14,101 nucleotides of DNA from Candidatus Cloacimonadota bacterium (GTDB taxonomy: Bacteria > Muiribacteriota > UBA6191 > JACPRK01), in contig JAJFLN010000415.1 in assembly GCA_021772705.1 (NCBI GenBank), positions 1 to 14,101 of the forward strand. The letters run 5' to 3'. Under the pieces are notes generated by a model. That model worked only from the letters and a program-made list of their open reading frames with translations. It did not search any database and was not told where the DNA came from. Within the stretch, counting starts at the first letter, position 1, and every line of letters begins with the position of its first letter. Shown here piece after piece: positions 1-10,400 of this stretch. The position numbers and the translations under genes were made by a program.

Positions 1-32
1 ACAAAATCCGTCTTATCTCAAAGGAATCGCCC

Positions 33-1439
33 CTAAATCCCCATGATCGCCTTCGCTATCTCCAGATAGAAAACGATCCCCACCACATCCACCAGGGACG
101 CGATGAATGGCGCCGAGGTCACGGCCGGATCCATCTTCACCGCCGCGATCATCATGGGCAGCATCGAGCCGGCGATGGTCCCCAGGATGACGACGGCGAT
201 CAAGGAGATCGTTACCGTGACTTGAACCGGCAACGCCATTCCCCAGAGGAATGTGCTCAGGAAACCGCAGACTCCCAGGAACAGACCGAGGACTAGTCCC
301 ATCTTGATCTCCCGGTAGAACACCCGGAGGAAGTCCTTCAACTCGATCTCGTGAACCGCCATGGACCGGATGATCAGGGTCGCCGACTGGGAGCCCGAGT
401 TGCCTCCCGAGCTGATGATCAACGGGAGGAAGAACATCAAGACCACGGCCCGTTCCAGCTGGGCCTCGTAGTGCTTGAGCGCGGCGCTGGTCAGGAACAC
501 TCCGAAGAAGAGCACCAGCAGCCAGGACGCCCTCTTTCTCACCATCAGCCAGAACTCTGCCTTGATGTAGGGCTCCTCGAAGGGCTCCACGGCGCCCATC
601 CGATGAGCGTCCTCCGTTCCTTCTTCCACCAGGACATCCAGGATGTCGTCCACCGTCACGATCCCGACCAGCCGCCCGGAATCAGGCTCCAGGACTGGTA
701 TCGCCAGCAGGTCGTACTTGCTGATGACCCGGGCAACCTCCTCCTGGTCGATGAGAGGCGAGACGGAGAGGATTGACTGGTCCATCACGGCGCCGACGAT
801 GGAATTCGGGTTCTCGGCCAACATGTCCTTCAGGGAGAGCACGCCCGTGAGCTGCCCCGCCCCGTTGGTCACGTAGCCGGCGTAGATCACTTCGGCGCCT
901 TCCCGCGCGGCCCCTCGAATCCGCTCGATCGCCTGCCCCACCGTCAGGTCCACGTTGAGGGTCACATACTGGGTGGTCATCAGGCCACCAGCGGAGGTCT
1001 CGGGATACTCCAGAAGCTGGCGAGCTTCCTCCCGCTCAACCACCTCCATCTCATCGAGGATGGCCTCCGCCTCGTGAGGCTCGAGATCACTGAGGAGGTC
1101 GGCCCGATCATCGGGCTCCATCTCCTCTAGGATGTCGGCTGCTTGATCAGGAGGAAGCTCACTGACCAGATCGCTCCGGGCCTCGTCACTCAGGTATTCC
1201 GCCAGGTCCGCCGACAGCGCCGGGGGCAGGGCGGCCAGGAGCTGCTGAACCGTGCTCCTCGGGAGTTTGTGAGTCAGCTCCGCCAGATCGGCAGCGTGGA
1301 TCTCCTCGAGAACATCGGCCAGGTCCTCCGGCGCCGAGTCCAGCAACTCCTCGATCTCCGGAAGCAGGAGCCGGGTAACCGAGTAGGGTCCCATGGGCTC
1401 CGGCCTGGCGGCGACGAACTTGTCAGATGAGGGGCTCAA
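33..1439 (-). CDS. mgtE: Magnesium channel/transporter MgtE
   Basis: Inner-membrane Mg2+ channel of the MgtE (SLC41-like) family, gated by cytosolic Mg2+. The order of domains is complete. An acidic helical MgtE_N domain covers about residues 25-145. A CBS pair covers about 150-275, beginning at AGGLMT and ending near VTVDDILDVL. A connecting helix follows, then about five membrane helices from 303 to 466. The family signature GGNSGSQS is at 345-352, and the pore-lining Asp of the last helix is present as D451 in ASLVDVVG. The length of 468 aa is normal. The annotated start is TTG at 1439, which overlaps the TGA of the upstream TPR gene (TTGA). An ATG at codon 16 (1392-1394), with GGAG only three bases before it, is the alternative start; both leave the domain intact. 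No Mg2+ riboswitch precedes it, because the upstream DNA is coding. Translation is probably coupled to the TPR gene. Family assignment is very secure; the start is less so. Confidence 0.96.
   Translation of the reverse strand: MSPSSDKFVAARPEPMGPYSVTRLLLPEIEELLDSAPEDLADVLEEIHAADLAELTHKLPRSTVQQLLAALPPALSADLAEYLSDEARSDLVSELPPDQAADILEEMEPDDRADLLSDLEPHEAEAILDEMEVVEREEARQLLEYPETSAGGLMTTQYVTLNVDLTVGQAIERIRGAAREGAEVIYAGYVTNGAGQLTGVLSLKDMLAENPNSIVGAVMDQSILSVSPLIDQEEVARVISKYDLLAIPVLEPDSGRLVGIVTVDDILDVLVEEGTEDAHRMGAVEPFEEPYIKAEFWLMVRKRASWLLVLFFGVFLTSAALKHYEAQLERAVVLMFFLPLIISSGGNSGSQSATLIIRSMAVHEIELKDFLRVFYREIKMGLVLGLFLGVCGFLSTFLWGMALPVQVTVTISLIAVVILGTIAGSMLPMMIAAVKMDPAVTSAPFIASLVDVVGIVFYLEIAKAIMGI
1436..1439 (-). 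promoter_or_regulatory. TTGA stop/start overlap coupling the TPR gene to mgtE
   Basis: On the minus strand the TPR frame ends GAG ATG CTT TGA, and the mgtE frame can open at the TTG sharing three of these bases. Such four-base overlaps usually allow terminating ribosomes to restart on the next gene. The sequence shows the overlap directly; coupling is inferred. If mgtE really starts at the ATG at 1392-1394, the overlap would become a 41-base gap and coupling would be weaker. Confidence 0.55.
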
Positions 1440-4400
1440 AGCATCTCAGCCCGGCTCTTCTCGATATGAACCAGCGACCGCCTGGAGTCCTTCGCCTCAT
1501 TGGTCGTCGGATCCAGTGCGATGACGCGGTTGTAGGACTTGATTGCCTCATCGTAGTTGTTCAGAATCCGGTGAATCGTGGCGATCTTGAAGTGCGCCAC
1601 CGCCATGTTCGGATCCAGATACACAGCCTTCTGGTACTCGTTCAAGGCGTCAGTCTTGAGGTTCCGATCGTAGTTCTCATTGTAGGCTTCGCCAAGCTCG
1701 AAGTAGGCTCTGGCGTTGTGCTGGTTCTTCTCCAGCGCCTGCTTGCAGACCGTGATCGCCTCCTCGTACATGTGCTTGCCGGCGATCGACTCTTTATTGT
1801 ACACCCGCTTCAGACCCCAGTGTCCCCAGGGAGTTTCGCTGTCCATGGACAGGAGCTGCTTGAATTCGAAGGTAGCGGATCCAATCTCCTCCTCCGACAG
1901 AGAGAAGCTCGACGTCAGGGCCAGATAGGCATAGCCGAGGTCGAAGTGGACCATGGCATCCTTCGCGTTCTCCCGAGCTCGCTCCTCGAACTCCTCCCGC
2001 AGCTCGGCGAAACGATCCTCCATCCGCTCGTCCTTGTCGTACATCGACTTGTAGGTCTCGATGAGGCGAATCCGGTAGCTGCCGTCCTCCGGGTCCAGCT
2101 CGATGAGCTTCTTCAACTGCTCCACGGCTGATGTGTAGTCCGCCGCCTTCAGGTGGACCTCCACGAGCCGGTTCCGGGCCAGGAGGTTGTCGGGCTCCAC
2201 CTGCAACACGTGGTTGCAGTACTGCTCGACGGACTGCGGCTGGTTCAGGAACATGGAAACCTGGGCGAGCAGGTTGCCGGCCAGCACGTTCGCTGGGTCC
2301 GCCTGCAATGCCACGTTGAAGAACTCCGCTGCCTTGCCCAGGTTCTCCTCTTCGCCCATCTGGGGGTCCAGCTTCAACATGTGGAAGTAACCCGCCGACA
2401 GCTGAGCCTGGATGTTCGAGGGGTCTCGCTGGGCCGCCTTCTGATATCGTACCGCGACCTGCTGCTGCGTTTCGTTGTCCGCCACGGTTCCGCCATCGAT
2501 GGCGAACAGCTCCTGGTACTGGGCGATGAGGGTGAAGTGCAGATCCGGGTTGTCGGGATAGAACTGGGTGGCAACCTTCAATACCGGTATGGCGTGCTGG
2601 GCCTCGAACTTCCTGGCGTACAGCCGGCCGAGCCGCAGGGAGAGATCGGGGTGCTCCGTCTGTTCCGGATTCATGGACCAGACCTGCTCGTACTGGAAGA
2701 TGGCTTCCTCGTTGTTCCACTTCCTCTCCGACAGACGACCCAGTTGGTAACGGGCTCCCATGTTCTGCGGGTCCAGACCGCAGACCTCCGAGTAGCACTG
2801 GTAGGCCTCGTCGATCTTCCCGGCCTCCTCCAGTGCCACGGCCTTGCCGATCAGATCCGAAACGTTGGATGAGACCTCGTCTTCCTTCTGCTGCTGGAAG
2901 TAGTGCTTCACGTGTTCGTTCGTCGGATCCAGCTTGAAGACCTTCTCGTAGAGGAGCTTAGTCTTCTCCAAGTCCCCGGCGAGCTCGTGCACGTGTCCGA
3001 TCTGGAAGTAAGGGTCGACCTCCTCGGGCTCCACCTTTGAGGCCGCCTCGAAGGCTTCGATCGCCTCCGGGTTTCTGCCGGCACCGACGAATGCGAGGCC
3101 CAGGTGGAAGAACCCGGGATAGAACTCGTGATCCGCTGTCGTCAAGGCCTGGAGTACCTCTATGGCGTCGTCCCAGCGCTCCAGGTCCATGTCCACTCGA
3201 CCCAGCTCGAGCAGAGTCTGGATGTGCTCCGGCGCCACAGCCCGAGCCCGGACGAAGTAGTCTCGAGCTTGCTCCAGGTCCTTCTGATCCTTGTAGATGT
3301 GTCCCAGATAGTAGAGCGCCAGGGAGTGTGACGGGTCCCGCTCCAGCACGTGCTCGAAGCCCGTGATGGCGTTCTTCATCAGTCCACGCTCCATGAACGT
3401 ACGGGCTTCCTCGAGCTGCTCTGCCGTGTCCACCGAGCTCTTCTCGGACTCCGCTTCCTCCAGGCGAATCTTGAAGGACAGGTTCGATGGCTCCAGCTCG
3501 TAGGCCTTCCGCAGACTCTGCAGCGCCTCGTCGAGTTCGCCCACGGAGTGATGAACATCTCCCAGGTGGAAGTAGGCGCTGGCCTCCTCCGGGTCGACGG
3601 CGATGGCGTTGTTCAGCGACTTCACTCCATCGGCGAACATCTTCTCGTCCTCGTAGGACCGGCCCATCTGCACGTACATTCGACCCAGCTCGCTCAGGGC
3701 CTTGGCGTTCTCGGGCTCCAGCTTCACGGCGTTGCGCAGATCGTTGATCGCCAGGTCGATGTGATCCGCGGCCTCGTGGGCCCGGGCCACGGCCATCATC
3801 AGAGCAACGGACTTCGGATGCTCCGTCAGCTGTTCTCTCAGCATCTGGAGCGCATCCTCCGTCTCACCTGTCGCGATGGCCAGGTCCGCCAGCTCGATCA
3901 CGGGCCGCACATCGTGGCGATCGGACTCACGAGCTCGCTCCAGCACAGACCGGGCCGCGTCCCCGTCTTCCCGGTGGAAGTGGGCCCGGCCGAGGGCCAG
4001 AAGGACCTCCAGGTTCGAAGGGTCATGCCGCAGCACCGATTCCAGGATCTCGACGCACTGATCGAACATCTCCCGGGCCATGTACACGTGGGCCAGCCGG
4101 AGCGTGACCTCCACGTTCTCCGGGTTTCGGCGGAGCAACACCTGGTACTGCTCGAGAGCCTCTTCGGGTCGATTCAGACGGAAATAGATCTCTCCCAGCC
4201 GCTGATACAGGTCCAGGTTATCCGGCTCCAGATCGAGGGACTTCTTGAAGGAATCGATCGCCTGCTCCGGCTCCCCTGTGGCCACCATGATCTCTCCCAG
4301 GCTGCTGAAGAGCTCCGTCTCCTCCACGCCTAGATCCCGGGCCTTCTTGAGTGCCTCGCCGGCCCGTCCGTACTCCTTCTGGCCGAAGAACAACCGGCCC

Positions 4401-7400
4401 AGTTCGAAGTGCGTCTCACCGTGATCCGGGTTTCCCGACAGCACCTGCTCGAAGGTCAGGATCGCCTTGCTGTCCAGTCCCTGCTTGGAGAAGATTCGCC
4501 CCTGGGCCAGCAGCAGCTTCTCGTTGTCAGGCTCGGCTTCCAGCAGCGCCCCGTACAGCTCGCTGGCCTTCATCAGGAGGCCCTTCTTCTCGAAGAGCTC
4601 CGCCATCTCCAGGCGCAGGGTGTCGTCGTCCGGCGCCAGCTGCATCAGCTTGTCCGCCAGGGGCCCTGCTTTGTCCGTCTGGCCGGTCCGGTTGTAGAAC
4701 AGCAACAGCCGCTTCAGGGTCTCCGTTTCTCCAGGGCTCAGCCGGTAGGCCGCCTCGTAGTGTTTCTGAGTCCGGCCGTCCATCTCCAGCTCTTCGTACA
4801 GACCGCCCACCTTCAAGTGGAGCGACGTGTCGGAGTCGTCCATCTCCAGCAGCTGTTCGAAGTGGGTCAGGGCCTTCTTCGGCTCGTTCAACTCCAGGGC
4901 GATGTCGGCGGCCAGCTCCAGGGCCTTCCGGTCCTCAGGCTCCAGGCCCAGCAGCTTCCGCACCGCCTCCGACGCATCGTCGAGCTTCCCTTCGGAGTAG
5001 CTCAATCGCGCCAGGGAGAGGAAGGAACCGGAATCGGACGGGCTCAGGCGGACCACGTTCTTCAACGCATCCAGCTGCTTCGTCACATCGTTCTTGCCTC
5101 GGTGAATCGAGAGGATCGCCTTCCAGACATCCAGCCGATTCGGATTGATGCCCGTGGCCCGGGTCAGCAACTCCAGGGCACGATCGTGGTTGCCCTTTTC
5201 GTGGAAGATTCGACCCAGGATCTCCACGGCTTCGTGGCAATCGGGGTTCTTCTGAAGGACTGCCTCCAGCTTCTCCTGGGCACGATCCGTGACGCCCTTC
5301 TTGTAGTGATCCAGTCCGAGGGCCAGCTGAACCTGGTAGTTGTCCGGGTCGATCTCCTCGGCCTTCTTGAACTCGGCGATGGCCTCGAACTCCATTTCCA
5401 GGGCCTGGAATGTCATTCCAAGATGAACCCGGGCCTCGATGTTGTTCGGATAGAACTCCAGGATCTTGCCGAAGACCTGACGGGCCTGGGTGTGCTGATC
5501 CAGGTCCGTGTAAGTCCGGCCCAGAAGCAGGAAGTTGTCGATGTTGCGGGGATTCAGCGACACGGCCGATTGGAACTGCTCGATCGCACCGTCGGGCATG
5601 CCGTTGGAGAGGTAGAGCCTGCCCAGCTTGACGTGGAGATCCACGTCCTTGGGCTCGAGCTGCAGGATCTTGTGGTAGGTCTCGATCGCCTCCTGTCCCC
5701 GTCCGGCATCGAGCTGTGCCTGTGCCAGCTCTTCCAAGATCTCGGGGCTCGCCGGCTCCATCTCCACCGCTTGCCGCAGGACTTCGATGGCGTCATCGAA
5801 TCGGCCCATCTCCCGCTTGACCTGACCGATCAGGCGAAGGGCCTCCAGCTTGAAGCGGCTCTGATCGAGCAGCTGCTCCAGGTTCTCCAGGGCCTTGTCG
5901 AACTCCCGCTCCAGGATGTGACTCCGGGACAGCCAGAGAAGGATCTCAGACTCCTCGGGCCTGACCTTTCGGGCCTGGTCCAGCACGTCGACGGCCTCGA
6001 AGCCCTTGTCGAGGTAGAAGAACGCCTTGCCCTGCTCGAACAGGGACTCGTAGTCCGACGGGTTCAGATCCAGGGCCCGCTCGAACTCACCCAGCGCCTT
6101 CGAGTACTCCTTGCGACGCATCGCGTCAAGGCCGAGCTTGTAGTAGATCTCGGCGTTGGAACCCTCCAGGTCCTTGGCGCGCTGGTACTCCCGGGTCGCA
6201 TCCTCCACGTAGTTCTTCGCCTCGTAGAGCTTGGCCAGGTGGAAGTGGGCGATCGGGTTTTCCGGGTCGACGGCCACGGCCCGCTGGTAGATTCGCAGCG
6301 CCTGGTCCGTGCTCTTCCGATCCACCAGCAGCTGGCCCAGGTCGAAGTAGACCTCCCGGTGACTCGGGTCGAGCTGCAGGACCTTCTTGAATGCCTCGAT
6401 GGCTTCCTCGTCCTGCTCCAGCTCCATGTAGGCCTTGCCCAGCTCATAGTGGGCCCGGGTGTTGGACGGGAAGGTCTGGATCGCCTTCTTGTACATCTTC
6501 ACCAGGGGAGGGAAGGTCTCCTTCGCCTTGTAGATTTCGCCCAGGCTGTACATGGCGTCGACGAAGTCCGTGTTCAGCTGCAGCGCTCGCTCGTAGGCTG
6601 TCTGCGCCTTGTCGTACTCTTCCTGGTTCTTCCGGGCCTCGCCAAGCTCGAAGAAGAAGAGGGCGTTGGAGGGCGATCGCCGGATAGCCGCCTCGTAGAG
6701 CTCGGCCATCGACGTCCAGTCCAGCTTGTCCCGGTACTTGTTGCCCAGACGGTAGACCACCTTCTGGTTGTCGGGATGCAACTCCAGGGCCCGCTCGTAG
6801 TGCTCGATGGCCTTCTTGAACTCCTTCTTCCGATCGTAGGCCTCGCCCAGGAGGTAGTGCGTCACATCGTCGGCGGGATCCAGACGCAGAGCGGACTCGA
6901 ACAGTTCCACGGCGTCGTCCAGCTGGCGCCTCTCCATGTACATCTCGCCCAGGGCACGGTAGGACAGGGTGAAGCCCAGGTCCTGCTCCATGGCTCTGGA
7001 GAAGCACTCGATCGCCTTCTGCCCATCCCCGGACTTGCGGTAGACAGCTCCCAGCTCGTAATGAGCTCGAGAGTGATCCGGGGCGATGGAGACGGCGGCG
7101 TCGAACTCCCGGATCGCCTCCTTGTATCCGTTCTGCCGCCCGTAGGCCAGGCCCAGCTCATACCGTACGTCAGCGTCGTCGGGGCACGCCGCCGCGGCCT
7201 TCTCCAGGCTCGCCACGGAGGCCGCCAGGTCGCCGACCTCGGCGTGAACCCGCCCCAGCTCGAAGTGGGCTCGCTTGTGAGACGTATCGAGGACGATCAC
7301 CTGCTCCAGCTCCGACACGGCCTCCTGGAACTGTCCCTGACTCACCAGGGCCCGAGCCAACTCGAAGCGGTAATCCGGCTCATCGGGATCAAAGGTCGAG

Positions 7401-10400
7401 GCCTTGCGAAAGCAATCCGTCGCCTGTCCCAGGCGGCCCTTCTGCACCAGGGCTAGACCCAGCTCGAAGTGGCATCGAGGGTTCGCCGCGTCCATCTCGC
7501 AGGCCTGTTCCAGCGCCTCCAGGGCGTCATCGATCTCTCCCAGCCGCCGCTGTACCAGACCCAGGGACAGGTGAAGGTCAGCCCGGCTGGGGGCGATCTT
7601 CAATGCCTCGCGGTACTCGTCCTCCGCCTCATTCAGACGGTAGAGGTGCTCGTAGGAGCTGCCCAGCTTGATGCGCAGCTCGATGCCCGCCTCACCCAGC
7701 TCGGCCCCCTTCGAGAATGCCTCCGCTGCCTCTTCATGCCGCTCGGCGCGGTAGCAGATTTCGCCCAGGGATAGCCAGGCGTCCCGGTGCTCCGGGTCCA
7801 GTCGAACCGCTTCCTGAAGCGCCTCCTCCGCCTTCTCGGGTTCCTGAAGCTCCCGATAGGTCTCGCCCAGCTCGTACCGGACCTGAGGATCGTCGGGACT
7901 GGCCTCCACGGCCCGGAACAGGTGGCCGTTGGCCGTGGTGAAGTCAGCCCGATCGACGGCAATCCTCCCCAGGGCCACCAGGGCCTCGGGATGACGGAAC
8001 TCCCTGTCCAGAACGGACGAGAAGGCCTCCTCCGCCTCGCGGGTGTTGCCAAGCCTCAAGTGGAGCCGGGCCGACGACAGCAGGTACTCGGACCGGGCGT
8101 CCAGCTCCGCGGCCTTGCCGTACTTCTCGAATGCCGCTTCGTGGTCGTTCTGCTCCTCCAGGATCGAGCCCAGGCGGTGGAAGATCTCGTGGTCCTCCGG
8201 CGCATACTCCGTCAGATCCTCCAGCACCGTCGCCGCGTCACGCAGGTTGCCCTGGCCGTGAAGGACATCGGCGAGACCCAGGTGGGACTCCCGGTCCTCC
8301 GGGCGAATCTCCAGGGCCTTCCGGAACATGGTCTCGGACTCGAAGGCAGATCCCTTGGCGGCCAACAGATGGCCCAGATGCCGGAACCCAGCCAGGCACG
8401 TCTCGTCCAGGTTGATAGCCGTCCGCAGGGACTGCTCGGCCTTCTCCAGGTTGCCCTGCTCGTGGTGGATTTCTCCCACTTCCAGGTGGACCGTGGTGTT
8501 CTTCGGATCTCCGAGCAAGATGGCCCCGTACTCCTCCAGAGCTGTCTCGGCATCGCCGGCGAGTCGCCAGCTTCGCGCCCGCTCCACCAGGGAGGGGATG
8601 TGGTGGGGGTCCTGACGCAGCAGCCGCTCCAGAGTCTCCCGGGCCTCTTCGTGGTTACCCAGACGGTTCTGGATGCAGGCCACCTTGTAGAGGCCGCTCT
8701 GATGGTCCCCGTCCAAATCCAGCACCTTCTGGTACTGAGTCAGAGACCGCTCGTAGTCACCCTGGTCGAACAGCAACTGCCCGGAGAGTACGTAGGCATC
8801 GAGGACTCTCGGATTCGATTCCACCGCCGCCAGCAGCTCCTCGGAGGCTCGGTCGAAGTCACCCTTGAGGTAATAGATCTGGCCCAGCTGGGAGTTGGTC
8901 CAGGCCTCCTGGGGCCGGTACTGCCGGACCTGCTGACAGACCTCGACAGCCCGATCGTAGTTGCCCAGCTTGCAGTAGAGACTGGCCAGCTCGAACTGCG
9001 CCGGCAGGTAGCTCTCATCGATCCGCAGACACTCCTTGAAAGCCTTCAGTGCCGCAGGGAAGTCCTCACCCACCAAATGCGTCGCACCCAGCTGATACTG
9101 GGCCTCCGCGCTGGCCGGGTCGGAGTCCGCCACCTGCTGGGCGATCTCCAAGGCACGGTCATAGTGGATCTCGTCGGAACCCCGCTGTGACAGGTACAGG
9201 TCCTTCAGGGCCCAGGCGGCTTGATGCAGCGACGGGTCCAGAGCCAGGGCCTTCTTCAATTCGTGGACGGCACGGGCACGGTTCTCTTCCCGGTTCTCCG
9301 CCTGCTCTCGGGCCTGCAATGCGTGGAGGGTGCCCAGCATCAGGTGAGGCATCGGGGCGCTCGGGTCACTGAAGATGTCGTCCTTGAGGGTCTGAGCTGC
9401 CTGAGCCATGCCTGCCGGATCGTTCCGGTTCACCCGGAAGTCCAGTTCCACGGCTCTCAACGCCGAGGTCAGGTGCTTCGGGTCCCGGTCCAGGGCTTGG
9501 CGGAACAGGGTCCGGGCCCGGGCGGTTTCCCGTCGTTCCAGATGAACCTGTGCCAGCTCACAGAGCACATCGGCCATCTCGAGCTCGTCCAGGTCGATGC
9601 CGCTCGAGAGCTGCAGGGAGGGGAAGTGGCGGAAGGCCTCGTACCGGCCCAGGAAGAGATCGAAGGCCTCGATGGCGCTGAGGTGACGCCCTGCGGACGC
9701 GTGGAGCCGGGCAGCCGCAAGGGGCGCCAGGAGCTGGGTCGGGTCCCGATCCAGGACGGTCTTGAAGTGCTCCCCGGCAGCGTCGAACTCGAGGGACTCG
9801 AGCTGCATCATCCCCAGCCGCAGATGGGCGGGCAGATGGAAGGGATCGCAGGCCAGGGCTTTCGCATACTCCCGGATCGCCTCGTCCTGGGAGCCGCCGA
9901 GAATCCGTGCCTCCAGCTCTCGAACCTCTCCGAGCTCGAAGAAGGCTGGCGCCGCCGTCGGGTCCAGTTCGATGGCCTTCTTGCAGGCCGCCAGGGCCCT
10001 GTCGACGGAGCCCTCTGAGATGTCTCGACCCATGTCCAGATGGGCGTATTTCATGCCCCAGTAGGCCCACAGGTTCAGTGGCTCGATTTCGATCGCCGCC
10101 TCGAACTCCCGGAGCGCCTGTACCCGGCCCTTCTCGGAGCCCTCCGTGAGGGGCAACAGAAGGTGACACATGCCGAGAGCGAACCGGAGAATCGAGTTGG
10201 TATGGTCCTCCTCGCAGCGCTCCCGGAAACGGTCGATGACCCGCCGGTACATAGAGTCCTGAGAAGGCGCACCACGATAGGTGAAGCGGTACTGGTAGAT
10301 CTGCTTGATCCAGACCTCTCCCAACGATGGATGCAGCGTCAGGGCTTTCCGGTACTGCTCGATCGCTTCCTTGTATCGCTTCTGCAGACAGTAGACGTCT

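Noticed and set aside
1440..1600. A possible Mg2+ riboswitch for mgtE
   Set aside because: The DNA upstream of mgtE is protein-coding for the last TPRs, and I see no leader-like structure.
4409..7456. A 1015-codon open frame on the plus strand, opposite the TPR gene
   Set aside because: Its composition (Leu, Gln, Val, His, Arg rich) is that expected from the complement of repetitive GC-rich TPR codons. No domain is recognisable, and the opposite strand is clearly the real coding strand.
1427..10018. Many other plus-strand open frames of 60-470 codons across the TPR gene
   Set aside because: They are periodic shadows of the repeat array with the same antisense composition. None has start context or motifs.
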